This document shows positions 9,610-19,586 of a stretch of 64,000 bases of DNA, piece after piece. The notes under the pieces were generated by a model. The model was given only the letters and a program-made list of their open reading frames with translations, was not told where the DNA came from and made no database searches. Made by a program: the position numbers and the translations under genes. This stretch comes from Maledivibacter sp. (lineage in GTDB: Bacteria; Bacillota; Clostridia; Peptostreptococcales; Caminicellaceae): positions 248,001 through 312,000 of the forward strand of contig JAOASB010000037.1 in the NCBI GenBank assembly GCA_025210375.1. The letters run 5' to 3'. Positions within the stretch are counted from its first letter, which is position 1. Each line of letters starts with the position of its first letter.

Positions 9610-10934
9610 TTTGCAACACCTATCTGATAATATTCAAATTCCATATCCTTTAAGTATTCATCACCATATTGATTTCTTCCATCAAAGATTATCTTTTCTT
9701 TAAGTAGCTTTGATATTTCATGGAAGTTTGGGTTTTTGAACTCCTTCCATTCTGTTATCAATATGAGTGCATCTGATTCAATTAAGGCGGAATACTTATT
9801 ACTAACATATTCAACACTAGTATTATCCTTCAAAAAGTAATTTTTTGCATTTTTTGTGGCCTCGGGATCATAAGCCTTGATCTTCGCTCCTTTTTTTGTT
9901 AATTCGTTTATAATTGTTAAGGAACTGGCTTCCCTCATATCATCGGTTTCCGGTTTAAAGGATAGCCCCCATACAGCAAAGGTTTTTCCCGATAAATCTT
10001 CTCCAAATCTTCGTGTCACTTTCTCGACTAATACTTTCTTTTGTGCATTATTTACGTCTTCTACAGCTTGAATGATCTTAGGTTTATACTCTATTTCCTT
10101 TGCGGTTTTTATTAGGGCCTTTACATCCTTTGGAAAACAACTACCTCCATATCCACATCCAGGATTAATAAAACTGTAACCAATTCTATTATCACTTCCA
10201 ATCCCTATACGTACTTTATTTACATCTGCTCCTACTTTTTCACATATATTAGCTATTTCATTTATGAATGAGATTTTAGTGGCAAGCATTGAATTCGCAG
10301 CATATTTTGTCATTTCTGCACTCCTTATATCCATAGAAATAAAGTTATTATTATTGTTGACAATAGGACTGTACAACCTTCTCATGGCTTCCTTTGAATC
10401 CTCATTATCCGTTCCAACAACTACTCTATCTGGTTTCATAAAATCCTCTATTGCTGTACCCTCCTTTAAAAATTCTGGATTTGATATTACATCAAAGGTG
10501 AGATCACATCTTCTTTTATTAAGCTCATCTTGAATAGTTTTTCTTACCATATCGGCAGTACCTACGGGAACAGTTGACTTATCCACAATATACATATGAT
10601 GCTGCATATTTTCTCCAATAGTCTTGGCAACGGATAGTACATACCGTAAGTCAGCACTTCCATCTTCATCCATGGGTGTTCCAACAGCAATAAAACATAT
10701 ATTACTGTGAACTAAAGCCTCTCTTATTTCTACTGTAAATATTAAGTTGCCACTTTCATAATTTTTATTAACCAATGCTTCAAGCCCCGGTTCATATATA
10801 GGTAAAATACCTTTTCTAAGATCAGCGATTTTGTTTATATTATTATCAACGCATATTACGTTGTTTCCCACATCAGCAAAACAAGCACCAGTTACTAAAC
10901 CTACATAACCGGTTCCAATAATTGATACTCTCAT
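9606..10934 (-). CDS. ugd: UDP-glucose 6-dehydrogenase
   Basis: The 442-residue protein has an N-terminal Rossmann motif [10 protein letters not shown], central [14 protein letters not shown] and the catalytic-cysteine segment [13 protein letters not shown], plus the C-terminal UDP-binding domain ([15 protein letters not shown]). It oxidises UDP-glucose to UDP-glucuronate with two NAD. First gene of the ugd-uxs-galE-GT operon. A family B repeat (11012-11114) lies in its upstream region. Length and motifs are normal. Confidence 0.95.
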   Translation of the reverse strand: MRVSIIGTGYVGLVTGACFADVGNNVICVDNNINKIADLRKGILPIYEPGLEALVNKNYESGNLIFTVEIREALVHSNICFIAVGTPMDEDGSADLRYVLSVAKTIGENMQHHMYIVDKSTVPVGTADMVRKTIQDELNKRRCDLTFDVISNPEFLKEGTAIEDFMKPDRVVVGTDNEDSKEAMRRLYSPIVNNNNNFISMDIRSAEMTKYAANSMLATKISFINEIANICEKVGADVNKVRIGIGSDNRIGYSFINPGCGYGGSCFPKDVKALIKTAKEIEYKPKIIQAVEDVNNAQKKVLVEKVTRRFGEDLSGKTFAVWGLSFKPETDDMREASSLTIINELTKKGAKIKAYDPEATKNAKNYFLKDNTSVEYVSNKYSALIESDALILITEWKEFKNPNFHEISKLLKEKIIFDGRNQYGDEYLKDMEFEYYQIGVAK

Positions 10935-11011
10935 TTTTACCCACCCAACCTTATATTAGAATTTTTTCTAGTTCATATTACGCACTTGTAGGTATTTTGT
11001 GAGAAATATCG

Positions 11012-11114
11012 TATAGAGGGTTTAAAGTAGATTTTAACTTATACACATCAAAAATCCCCAGAAGCATCGTATATTTGTCTATGTATAAATTAAGATTTAC
11101 TTGGAACTCTCTAC
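11012..11114. repeat. family B repeat, copy B2
   Basis: This element of about 103 bp has ends TATAGAGGG / CTCTCTACA and inner arms related to AATTTATACA. It fills most of the gap between ugd and the stop of the fused glycosyltransferase gene. Its central CATCGTATATTTGTC matches copies B5 and B7. Confidence 0.82.
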
Positions 11115-11116
11115 AT

Positions 11117-13102
11117 TTATTTCCTATGACTTTCCTTATATTTATAGTGTAAAGGTAGTATTAAAGAATTTAGTAAAAATCTAACATAATTCGGTGAGTT
11201 GTCATGGTATGCTTTAAGAACTCGCTGCTGATTATCGTATAGGTTTGTATTTCGACTAAAGCCATCCTCCGTTAATCTATACCAAAAAAGAGATTCGGGT
11301 ATTACATCCTGCTTATAACCTAAGAGATTTAATCTTATTAGAAAGTCATAGTCTTCCCAGGATGTTGTTCTTTCTTCTGTAAAGCCTCCTATTTGAAAAA
11401 ATACTTTCTTTCTAATTATGAAGTTGGCATCCCCAAAAACATTTTGTAAAATACCTGATTCCAGAGCCGCTCCTATAGGCATATTTCTATACTCAACTCT
11501 AGGATTATTATTTTCTATATCATATTTCTTAAATACATTATAATGACATGTTAAGCAATCTGCTTTGGATTTATAAATACCATATATAAAATCGTAAATC
11601 ATGTTTGAAAATGCAATGTTATCTGCATCCATAAAAATAATATAATCTCCCTTTGCATTTTCAGCTGCAAAATTCCTTGTATTTCCTATTCCACCATTTT
11701 CTTTGTGCAAAAAAGTCCAGTTGGGTTTATCATAAGTATTTCTCATATTTGCAAAAACCTCTATGGATTCTTCCTCAGTACTTCCATCATCCACAACAAT
11801 AACCTCATGGTTTTTATAGGTATTCATTGAAATTGACTTTAATAATTGTGGAAGATATTGACCATAATTATAATATGGGATACAAATCGAAACTAAGGGG
11901 TTATCATGTAAAAGTTTTTCTTTTATATGATCTTTTACTAATTCCTTATTTTTTCTGTGTAATTCTAACCAATATTGGCTCGCCTTTTCCTTTGAGTACC
12001 TATGAATGATTTTCTCATCAAATACTTTATCTAAATCTAATAACTTATTTGACAAAGAATCTACAGTGGGTTCAAATAGAATATCTTTATTAACCATCTC
12101 TGGTATGCCTCCCACATTGGATGCAATAAAGGATATCTTGTTTTCTATACATTCAATTACTGTGAATGGATAGTTATCTAGCTTTGAAGGGATTACAGCT
12201 ATACCATTTTGCTCCTTTAAGTATTGTATGGCTTCAAAGGAGTTAAAATTTGAATATATATTGTAATTTATTTCAATATTTTTGAATTTATCCCCTATAA
12301 ATTGGTTGGATGGTATTCCATTACATTCATGATTTTTCCCAATAAATGATATTTCACTAAATAAATTAGGTTGCACTTCTTTCAGATATACTACAGAATC
12401 ACAGAAGATTTCTAAACCCTTTCTTGTTTCTAGTCTGCCAAAAAATATTAAGTGTTTTAAGTCTAAATTTTTATCTAAACTGGTTCTAAGATGATTTTGG
12501 AAGCAGTAGGGGATTATGCTTCTATTTTCATTTAATTCCCAACCATTTACTTTCGCCCAATCAAACATATGCTTTGAAGGACTAATCAACAAGTCACAAT
12601 TTTTACAGCAATATCTTTCGCACCATTCTAGTTTTGTATCGGAAGTAGGTCTATTATTCCACCAATGCATTCCTTGATTTATCCATTGGGTAGATGAATG
12701 CATTGTTACAGTTAGTTGTGTATTTTGAAAATTATCATGATTTTTTTTCCCTTGTATAGTGTGAAACCCATTTGCTTTCCACTCCTGAAAGTGGACAAAA
12801 TCATAATCCTTCTTTTTTAAATACTCATAAATAACATATGATTTTACAAGAAACCAATCATTATTCATATCATATTCGGGCTTCTGAAGTTCATTAATAT
12901 GCAAGTACTCTATGTTTAATTTCTCATAGTATTTAGTCCAATATTTATTATTATGGTTAAAACAAGGCCCAGTAAAAAGAATTGTAGTGATATAATTATT
13001 TTTTGTAAGCTCTAAAGCTAAGTAATAGGCATAAGTTCCCACTCCACCATTTTTTATGGGCCCTACCAAATCCGGTGTCACTATACATACTTTTTTCCCC
13101 AT
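11117..13102 (-). CDS. bifunctional GT4-GT2 glycosyltransferase fusion
   Basis: The 661-residue protein is the full-length form of this paralog family. Residues 1-390 are a GT4 (GPIKNGGVGTYAY, CERYCCKNCD, FFGRLETRKGLEIF, SKLDNYPFTVIECIE). A linker at YWLELHRKNKE leads to a GT2 domain (VSICIPYYNYGQYLPQLL, DDGSTEEES, FMDADN, SWEDYDFLIRL). It could add two sugars in succession. The start is the ATG at 13102, whose A is also the last base of the upstream glf stop (TGATG), so it is coupled to UDP-galactopyranose mutase. UDP-Galf is therefore a plausible donor for one domain, by context only. Confidence 0.88.
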   Translation of the reverse strand: MGKKVCIVTPDLVGPIKNGGVGTYAYYLALELTKNNYITTILFTGPCFNHNNKYWTKYYEKLNIEYLHINELQKPEYDMNNDWFLVKSYVIYEYLKKKDYDFVHFQEWKANGFHTIQGKKNHDNFQNTQLTVTMHSSTQWINQGMHWWNNRPTSDTKLEWCERYCCKNCDLLISPSKHMFDWAKVNGWELNENRSIIPYCFQNHLRTSLDKNLDLKHLIFFGRLETRKGLEIFCDSVVYLKEVQPNLFSEISFIGKNHECNGIPSNQFIGDKFKNIEINYNIYSNFNSFEAIQYLKEQNGIAVIPSKLDNYPFTVIECIENKISFIASNVGGIPEMVNKDILFEPTVDSLSNKLLDLDKVFDEKIIHRYSKEKASQYWLELHRKNKELVKDHIKEKLLHDNPLVSICIPYYNYGQYLPQLLKSISMNTYKNHEVIVVDDGSTEEESIEVFANMRNTYDKPNWTFLHKENGGIGNTRNFAAENAKGDYIIFMDADNIAFSNMIYDFIYGIYKSKADCLTCHYNVFKKYDIENNNPRVEYRNMPIGAALESGILQNVFGDANFIIRKKVFFQIGGFTEERTTSWEDYDFLIRLNLLGYKQDVIPESLFWYRLTEDGFSRNTNLYDNQQRVLKAYHDNSPNYVRFLLNSLILPLHYKYKESHRK

Positions 13103-14205
13103 CAAACTATCCCCCTAAAAATGTTAATTGCATTTTCAACAACTTGATCCATATTATAATATTTGTATTCTCCTAACCGCCCCAGAAAAATTGTTTTCTT
13201 TTCCTTTTTTGATAAATCAACATATTTTTCATAAATATTTTTATTTTCCATTTTAGGAATTGGATAAAATGGTTCATTTTTTCTATAAATATATTCTTGT
13301 GGATATTCAAAGGATACTGTTGTTTTTTTTGTAGCTTGATTTAAGAAGTACTTATACTCAGTAATTCTAGTAAAATCCCGACTAAGGGGATAATTGATTT
13401 GACAAGCTGATTGAAAGTATTCTTGGTTAAATGTCTTGAAATCAAACCTTAAACTTCTATAGGGTAGTTCTCCAAAATTATAATCGAAGTATTCATCAAT
13501 TGACCCTGTATAAAATATTTTTTTATATTTTGTAAATTTACTGACCTCCCTAAAATCAGTATTTAATTGTATTTCTATTAAGGGATTAGAAATCATGTTT
13601 TTAATCATTTCTGTATATCCTTTTTTAGGTACAGCTTGATATTTATCTTGAAAATATCTATTGTCCCTGCTTATATATATAGGCACCCTAGAAGTAACGG
13701 CTTTATCTAATTCCTCGGGTAAAACACCCCATTGTTTTTTTGTATAACCCAAAAATATTTTTTCATATATATATTGGGATAGATTTTTTATATCTACATT
13801 TTCATCATTTAATAAATCTAAAATAGCTATTTTAGCATTCATTCCATATACTTCAATTAATTTATTTTCTAGTTTAGCGGCATAGGACTTTGAAAAAACT
13901 TTATATAATGAATTAAGGTTAAATGGAATCGGAATTTCTAATCCATCTACCTTTGCTTTAACTTTATGAAAATAAATATGCCAATCCGTAAAATTACTTA
14001 GATATTTCTTTAATTTCCTATTATTTGTGTGGAAGGTATGGGGTCCATACTTATGAATTAAAATTCCATTTTTGTCTTGATAATCATATACATTCCCTCC
14101 AATATGATTACGCCTATCTATTATAAGTACTTTTTCTTTTAATATACTTGCTATTCTTTCCGCTATTACAACACCACTTAAGCCACATCCAACTACAAGA
14201 TACAA
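13102..14205 (-). CDS. glf: UDP-galactopyranose mutase
   Basis: The 367-residue flavoprotein begins with the FAD-binding GCGLSGVVIAERIA and has RRNHIGGNVYDY, HKYGPHTFHTNN, YTKKQWG and the C-terminal LGRLGEYKYYNMDQV, all typical of Glf. It converts UDP-galactopyranose to UDP-galactofuranose. The start is a TTG with GGGGTG eight to nine bases upstream; no in-frame ATG fits. It precedes the GT4-GT2 fusion with a one-base stop/start overlap, and a sigma-K-like promoter lies 42 bp upstream. Confidence 0.94.
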   Translation of the reverse strand: MYLVVGCGLSGVVIAERIASILKEKVLIIDRRNHIGGNVYDYQDKNGILIHKYGPHTFHTNNRKLKKYLSNFTDWHIYFHKVKAKVDGLEIPIPFNLNSLYKVFSKSYAAKLENKLIEVYGMNAKIAILDLLNDENVDIKNLSQYIYEKIFLGYTKKQWGVLPEELDKAVTSRVPIYISRDNRYFQDKYQAVPKKGYTEMIKNMISNPLIEIQLNTDFREVSKFTKYKKIFYTGSIDEYFDYNFGELPYRSLRFDFKTFNQEYFQSACQINYPLSRDFTRITEYKYFLNQATKKTTVSFEYPQEYIYRKNEPFYPIPKMENKNIYEKYVDLSKKEKKTIFLGRLGEYKYYNMDQVVENAINIFRGIV

Positions 14206-14246
14206 AAAACATCACCCCATATATTTGGTACCCTCTCTTCACTACC

Positions 14247-14273
14247 TATAATATGTCAATATACTCTATAGGT
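14247..14273 (-). promoter_or_regulatory. candidate sigma-K promoter for glf operon
   Basis: On the minus strand AC, 16 bases, CATATTATA. The -10 is identical to that of the GT4 operon at 2340. The gap from -10 to the TTG start of glf is about 40 bp. Confidence 0.5.
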
Positions 14274-14411
14274 TCGTCTATCAAGCTATGAACTTAGTTT
14301 GGCAAAGAATATACCCTATTTACTAACTTAGAAAAGGGTAAATAATTCACACTATAATCTACAATCAATCATATTAATATACTAAGGACAATAATTAATT
14401 ATTTATATTAA

Positions 14412-14515
14412 TATAGAGATTCCGGTCAAAACTTTAATTTATACATATCAAAACTCCATAGAAACATCCTATATTTCCATATGTATAAATTAGGATTTAC
14501 TTGGAACTCTCTGTA
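14412..14515. repeat. family B repeat, copy B3
   Basis: The 104-bp copy has ends TATAGAGATTCC / GGAACTCTCTGTA and inner arms TTAATTTATACATAT / ATGTATAAATTAGG. Its right end lies within 16 bp of the start codon of the following gene, so the transcript leader is largely repeat-derived. Confidence 0.85.
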
Positions 14516-14530
14516 CAAGGGGGAAATAAT

Positions 14531-15469
14531 TTGAAATCGAACTCTATTGAAGATAATATACAAAATATTGATACAAAAAAAGATATGCTTGTTAACTCAG
14601 GGGTTTCTGTTATCTCTATTATTAATCGTCCAAATAGTATTGACAAAACATTTGACAATTACTTGAAACAAAATTATAAAAAAAGGGAATTAATTATTAT
14701 ACTAAATAGTAGCGATATGGATTTTGAGAAATATCAAAAAAGAGCAGAACAATATAATCACATTAGGGTTTTTAAACTTAATCAAAAATTAAATAGTGGA
14801 GAATGTAAAAATTTTGCATTCAATCATATTAATTTTGATTATATAGCTTTTTTTGATGAGGATTTTTATGCTTCTGATTACTTAAATGAAGCCATGGGGA
14901 CTTTTGAGAAAATTGATTGTGATATAGTGGGTAAATTAAAAACATATGTATACTTCGAAGAAAGAAAATTTTTAGCTGTAAATAATCGTAATTATAGCTA
15001 TGAAAATGAATATTCACCTGGAGTAGTTAATTCAACCATGGTATTCAAGAAAAAGTTACTTGATAAATTAATTTTTCCCAATACAAGCTTTGCTGAAAAT
15101 AAATTTCAAATTTATTGTTTGAATTATGGATTTAAAATATATTCTACAGGTAGATGTAATTATGTGAAGCATATAACCCATGATTCTGACTTCAAAATAG
15201 ATAGGGAAGACTTTTTAGAAGATTATAGAATTGTTGCTAGAAACATAACCGACTATACCGACTATATTGCTGTAAAAAATAATACAGATTGTAGTAATAA
15301 AAGCAAAAAAAAGAATGAAAATAGAAAAAAGGAAAATGCCAATAAGGAAAACAAGAAAAAGAGAAATATAAATAAAAACAAACAAAATAATAGGAGCCAA
15401 AACAATAAAAATAAAGCTACCCCAAAAAAGTCAGAAAAAGAATCTGGATGGGGTTCTATACGCCTTTAA
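14531..15469 (+). CDS. GT2-like glycosyltransferase with Lys/Asn-rich tail
   Basis: A GT-A-like core (SVISIINRPNSIDKTFDNYL, IILNSSDMDFEKY, ECKNFAFNHINFDYIAFFDEDF) matches the protein at 36421, where the metal-binding motif reads FFDDDD; here it is FFDED. The last 60 residues or so are almost only Lys, Asn, Glu and Arg and look disordered. I choose the TTG at 14531, with AAGGGGG upstream; longer starts run into repeat B3. It is probably a cytoplasmic sugar transferase whose tail might bind acid glycan or nucleic acid, which is speculative. Terminator follows at 15487. Confidence 0.7.
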   Translation: MKSNSIEDNIQNIDTKKDMLVNSGVSVISIINRPNSIDKTFDNYLKQNYKKRELIIILNSSDMDFEKYQKRAEQYNHIRVFKLNQKLNSGECKNFAFNHINFDYIAFFDEDFYASDYLNEAMGTFEKIDCDIVGKLKTYVYFEERKFLAVNNRNYSYENEYSPGVVNSTMVFKKKLLDKLIFPNTSFAENKFQIYCLNYGFKIYSTGRCNYVKHITHDSDFKIDREDFLEDYRIVARNITDYTDYIAVKNNTDCSNKSKKKNENRKKENANKENKKKRNINKNKQNNRSQNNKNKATPKKSEKESGWGSIRL

Positions 15470-15486
15470 CATATTTTTCCAAATGC

Positions 15487-15522
15487 AAAAAAGTAATTAC
15501 ATCCTGGGGTAATTACTTTTTT
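15487..15522 (+). terminator. rho-independent terminator
   Basis: Stem AAAAAAGTAATTAC / GTAATTACTTTTTT around an 8-base loop, directly after the stop of the gene at 14531. The flanking A and T runs let it work in both directions. Confidence 0.85.
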
Positions 15523-15556
15523 GTATATTTTTATTATATTTTGGTTGATCTATAAA

Positions 15557-15661
15557 TATAGATATCCCAAGTTAAACTTAATTTATACATCTCAAAATAT
15601 CCGATGTTTCTAGGGATTTTTGATGGGTATAAATTAACTGTTTAACTGGAACATCTATATA
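15557..15661. repeat. family B repeat, copy B4 (diverged)
   Basis: Ends TATAGATATCCC / GGAACATCTATA with inner arms TTAATTTATACATC / GGGTATAAATTAA. It is more diverged than other copies. It lies between the terminator above and the end of the convergent flavoprotein gene. Confidence 0.75.
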
Positions 15662-15681
15662 ACTTTTCTAAATGTTCTTCA

Positions 15682-16968
15682 TTATTTAACCCCTTTATTA
15701 AATAGACCATCAATTACTCTTTTACCACTTAATAAGCTTTGATCACTCCATAAATAAGCCCATTCACCAAAACGCCCTATAGTATGAATATTAATTGTCT
15801 TTAAGAATTTTTTCACCGCTTCTCTTCTCGAAATCATGCCATGATCAAATACTACATTCCCAAAGGGGACAATGCGACAATCAGTCACAATAATATCATT
15901 TTTACTAGCTAAATCCATTTTCTCTATTGAATTAGCAATATGTTCAATTAAATTATTACATTGTATTTTTAAAGGCCGATGTTTAGAAAAATATATTTCA
16001 AACTGTAATGAACTGCAATCATCTGGAACATTGTCCGGCGATTTTAAATTCGGAGAATACACCCTTGATGCCAAAATAGATTCATCATATATATAGAACC
16101 AAAGATGTTTTGCTACATCAGGTCTGTTAAAGCCTATAGACACTATAGCAACTGAAGTTGCCCATAATTCTTTTGCAGCTTCAATGATATTTAAAGGGAC
16201 TTCATCTATCATGCTAACTAAATTAGGTAAAGGAATGCTGCTTATTAAAGTTTCATAATAAACCTTTTCACCATCAGCAAATTCTACATATTTATGTTTT
16301 GGATTTATTCTGATTGCCCTTTTTTTAGTTTTTATATCACAAAAATCAACCATGGGATTAAGAAAAGCTTTAAATCCACCTTTTTGAGGATAACGCATTT
16401 CCTTTGCATAATACAAATTAGGTGTTTCATCAGTCAAGGCACCAATTAATACTTCATCTATATTAGGTCGATACATTCTTATGCCAACCCAATCAACACT
16501 TAATTCTTTAGGATGCACAGTCCAATATTTTTGTGTATACTTAACTGGATATCGATCTGCTATATAGCCTCCATATTGCCGAAGCAGCCATTCATAATAA
16601 TTTGAGACTTTATCTAGATTGGGTCTTTCTATAAAACCCTTTATTGCTTCTACTTTTTCACTTGCTGATATGGGGTATAGATTATTTTGTACTGGATGCT
16701 TTAACCATACTCCATTTTCATAATTATATGGAACAGGGATATATTCGTAATAATCTGTTTGATCAAAAATAGATCTGACATATTTATCTTTGGCAAAGGA
16801 TAGATGGACAGTAGTATCAAATCTAAATCTATCAATGAAGAAGTTATCTAGTAATCCACCCCAGCTATCCCTAGCCTCATATATGGTTGTCTTATATCCA
16901 TATTTATTAGCATGATAGGCTGCTGAAATCCCCGCTATACCTGCTCCCAGGATGACTTTTTCAACCAA
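15682..16968 (-). CDS. FAD-dependent amine-oxidase/UGM-like oxidoreductase
   Basis: The 428-residue protein opens with VILGAGIAGISAAYHANKYG and YEARDSWGGLL, a dinucleotide-binding fold of the protoporphyrinogen-oxidase/NAD(P)-FAD superfamily, and ends with IGRFGEWAYLWSDQSLLSGK. It is not canonical Glf, but such proteins occur in glycan clusters, where they may change a nucleotide-linked or glycan-linked sugar. Start is a TTG with GGGGGGAT upstream. It is the last gene of the rfbF-led operon, 36 bp after the epimerase. The reaction is unknown. Confidence 0.7.
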   Translation of the reverse strand: MVEKVILGAGIAGISAAYHANKYGYKTTIYEARDSWGGLLDNFFIDRFRFDTTVHLSFAKDKYVRSIFDQTDYYEYIPVPYNYENGVWLKHPVQNNLYPISASEKVEAIKGFIERPNLDKVSNYYEWLLRQYGGYIADRYPVKYTQKYWTVHPKELSVDWVGIRMYRPNIDEVLIGALTDETPNLYYAKEMRYPQKGGFKAFLNPMVDFCDIKTKKRAIRINPKHKYVEFADGEKVYYETLISSIPLPNLVSMIDEVPLNIIEAAKELWATSVAIVSIGFNRPDVAKHLWFYIYDESILASRVYSPNLKSPDNVPDDCSSLQFEIYFSKHRPLKIQCNNLIEHIANSIEKMDLASKNDIIVTDCRIVPFGNVVFDHGMISRREAVKKFLKTINIHTIGRFGEWAYLWSDQSLLSGKRVIDGLFNKGVK

Positions 16969-17004
16969 TACTATCCCCCCTCTGTTTTTCTTTCATCCCC
17001 TTTA

Positions 17005-17541
17005 TCAAAAAGGATTTTCAAACTCTGAAAAATATTGCAAACTATTATCTTTATCTGAAATAATTGGATTCTTTATTTTCCAATCCATACCAAAGGAATC
17101 CCACCTAATACCTGTATCATACTCTGGATTATATACTGTTGTAGTACTATTTATTAATATGGTATTGTCTTCATAGGATTTAAAACCGTGGGCACATCCC
17201 CTAGGTATATATATACTAAATCTATTGTATTCCGATAATTCTGCACTTATATACTGTCCAAATGTTCTTGATTTTTTCCTTAAATCTAATATAACATCCA
17301 ATATTTTTCCCTTGGGAACACATACTAATTTATCATGGTCAAATGGTGGCAATTGAAAATGCATACCTCTAATTACATTTTTTCTAGAAATTGAATAATA
17401 GCTTTCCTTAAATTCAGTACATAGGTTATATTTCTCAAAAATATCTTTGTTATATGTTTTACAAAAAATTCCTCGGTTATCATTAAACACCCTATTTTTA
17501 ATCATGACAACGCCATCAATTTTAGTAGTCACTATTTTCAT
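17005..17541 (-). CDS. dTDP-4-dehydrorhamnose 3,5-epimerase-like (RmlC family)
   Basis: The 178-residue cupin has the RmlC signatures DNRGIFCKTY, RGMHFQLPPFDHDKLVCVPKG, VILDLRKKS and YIPRGCAHGFKS. It is distinct from the RmlC at 32644 and sits with a CDP-sugar gene (rfbF), so it more likely epimerises a CDP- or other NDP-4-keto-6-deoxy sugar. Its start overlaps the end of the upstream SDR gene. The His and Asp expected in the active site are present (MHF, DLR). Confidence 0.8.
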   Translation of the reverse strand: MKIVTTKIDGVVMIKNRVFNDNRGIFCKTYNKDIFEKYNLCTEFKESYYSISRKNVIRGMHFQLPPFDHDKLVCVPKGKILDVILDLRKKSRTFGQYISAELSEYNRFSIYIPRGCAHGFKSYEDNTILINSTTTVYNPEYDTGIRWDSFGMDWKIKNPIISDKDNSLQYFSEFENPF

Positions 17542-18458
17542 TATTCAATTCTCGCCTCACATTTATCTTTTTTATTTTTTAATATTATATATATTCCTTC
17601 TTCTATACTCACTTTAGGTATCCATCCAACTAATAATTTCCCAGTATTCCAAGGAATCATTACTTCCCTTTTCCTGTAAGCTCTTCCTCCCCAAGTTATC
17701 TTTAATCTATTGCCGTACACTTTTTCAAATATTTTGACTAAATCCCTTAATTTCATTGGCTTACCCGATGAAACTGCATAGCATTCATGTTTCATATAAA
17801 AATTACTTCTTATTGCTATTGCAGCTTGAGAAAAGGCCTCAATAACGTCATCTATATAGACCAAATCAATATATTGTTCACCGGGAGACATGGATAATTC
17901 TGTTCCACTTATAGAGACATCTTTAAGTAGATTAATTATTTTACTTCTAGGATCGTTTGGCCCATAGGTGTCAAAGAGTTTTAATGTAATGGCTCTCAAA
18001 CCTTCTCCTTGAATATAATATTCTAAAATATCTTCAAACCCCTGCTTGGTGGCGGCATATAAGCACATTGGATTATATTCATTATTCTTATAATGCTGCC
18101 AAGATGTCCCTGTATTTATTAAATACCTAATATTGTTTTTAGACATTCCCTCTAATAACTGAGTCCCAAATAAAATATTACTACTAAACAGTGAGCATAT
18201 ATCCTTCGGTTCATGTTTGGGTATGCATGATGCAGCTAAATGAAAAACTATTTTTGGGTCAGCTTTTTTACATATATCAATCATTCCCTCAGTTGTCCCA
18301 TCATGTATATGGATACTGATTTTATTTAAAATATCATTTATAAGATATAAATTTGAATTTGACCTTACTATTATGTGAACATCCCAATCCTCATCTACTA
18401 AACGTCTTGCTAAATTAGAACCAATATAGCCAGTTGCCCCAGTAATTAGTGCTTTCAT
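17541..18458 (-). CDS. NAD-dependent epimerase/dehydratase (SDR)
   Basis: The 305-residue extended SDR has ITGATGYIGSNLARRL, VFHLAAS, NTGTSWQHY and the catalytic YAATK (YxxxK), then LKLFDTYGPNDPR. It is probably a 4-ketoreductase or epimerase finishing a deoxysugar. It starts with a 4-bp overlap with the preceding SDR gene (ATGA), so it is translationally coupled. Product identity is not certain. Confidence 0.8.
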   Translation of the reverse strand: MKALITGATGYIGSNLARRLVDEDWDVHIIVRSNSNLYLINDILNKISIHIHDGTTEGMIDICKKADPKIVFHLAASCIPKHEPKDICSLFSSNILFGTQLLEGMSKNNIRYLINTGTSWQHYKNNEYNPMCLYAATKQGFEDILEYYIQGEGLRAITLKLFDTYGPNDPRSKIINLLKDVSISGTELSMSPGEQYIDLVYIDDVIEAFSQAAIAIRSNFYMKHECYAVSSGKPMKLRDLVKIFEKVYGNRLKITWGGRAYRKREVMIPWNTGKLLVGWIPKVSIEEGIYIILKNKKDKCEARIE

Positions 18459-19516
18459 TTATCCCAGCTCCTAAAAGTCCATCTCAATTCCTTATCTAAT
18501 AATTTATTTGCTACTAGCTTTTCTAAAGTTTTCAACCTAATAAAATTTGATTTTCTGTAATTTTTTATATTGAAATTTGCTTCTTCAAGACCATTTTTCA
18601 AGTCCTTTACGGTGGAAATAAGGTCATAGCATGGTTGATATTTTGGAGCTAACTTTTTAAACAAGTCAAAACTTACTTTATATGATCTTTTATCCGCCCG
18701 AGCATTTTTATTGATTTCAATTTGTGTATCACTCACTATTTTACCTACGGCAAATGCTAGCTCCTTAATTTGATAGTTCCACTCATTTGACCCTGTATTA
18801 ATAACTAGATGGTTTCCCCCCTGTTCAGGCTTTCTTGTGATCGCCCATTCTATTGCTTTTGCCATATCTTTAACATTTATTAATGGTCTATTAGGGGTTC
18901 CATCACTTAATATTCTAATTGTTTTCGATGTTATAGCTCCAGCTACAAAATCATTTAATACTAGGTCTAGCCTTAGTCTCTCACTTATCCCACAAGCAGT
19001 AGCAAATCTAAGACATGTTATTATAAAATTATCCTCGGCCATATTTCTAAGGGCTTCTTCAGTGTATAATTTTGACTTTGCATAGGTGGTAAGGGGATTA
19101 ACCTTGGATTTTTCAGTTCTAAATCCATCCTCTGCGCTCCCATATACACTACAACTAGATGCAAAAACAAATCTTTTTACGCCCATTTTTTTCGCTTTAT
19201 TGGCCAATTCAATATTTGATTTATAGTTTATCTCCATAGTAACTTCTTCAAATTTATTTCCCATTGGATCATTTGATATTGCAGCTAAAGCAACTATAGC
19301 ATCTACTCCATTAAGCACTTCCTCGGGGAAATTTCTTACATCACCAAAATATTGAATATCGACTGCACACTCTGGCAAATAGTTAGTATTAATTAAATTC
19401 GTAGCAAAAAAACCAATATCATACCCAATGATTGTGGCTTCTGGAAAACAAGTCCTTAGCTGTCTAACCACCACAGGCCCTATATATCCTAAATTACCGG
19501 TTATCAATATTTTCAA
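18455..19516 (-). CDS. NAD-dependent epimerase/dehydratase (SDR)
   Basis: The 353-residue SDR has ITGNLGYIGPVVVRQL, VALAAISNDPMG, SSCSVYGSAED and TTYAKSK with the intact catalytic YxxxK, then LRFATACGISERLRLDL. It shares a subfamily with the gene at 34123 (NDPxG, SSCSVYG, DKRSYxVSFD). With rfbF just upstream it may act on a CDP-hexose; no separate CDP-glucose 4,6-dehydratase (rfbG) is seen. TTG start with GAGGTG upstream. Confidence 0.8.
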   Translation of the reverse strand: MKILITGNLGYIGPVVVRQLRTCFPEATIIGYDIGFFATNLINTNYLPECAVDIQYFGDVRNFPEEVLNGVDAIVALAAISNDPMGNKFEEVTMEINYKSNIELANKAKKMGVKRFVFASSCSVYGSAEDGFRTEKSKVNPLTTYAKSKLYTEEALRNMAEDNFIITCLRFATACGISERLRLDLVLNDFVAGAITSKTIRILSDGTPNRPLINVKDMAKAIEWAITRKPEQGGNHLVINTGSNEWNYQIKELAFAVGKIVSDTQIEINKNARADKRSYKVSFDLFKKLAPKYQPCYDLISTVKDLKNGLEEANFNIKNYRKSNFIRLKTLEKLVANKLLDKELRWTFRSWDK

Positions 19517-19586
19517 TTTATCACCTCAATCTAATCAAAATCTTTCTAAATTGATTTTCTTAGATTTTATTATTTGATCTTCTATC

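Noticed and set aside
15682..16968. Flavoprotein as a second UDP-galactopyranose mutase
   Set aside because: It lacks the GGNVYD/HTFHTNN and YTKKQWG segments of the true Glf at 13102, so only a broad superfamily name is justified.
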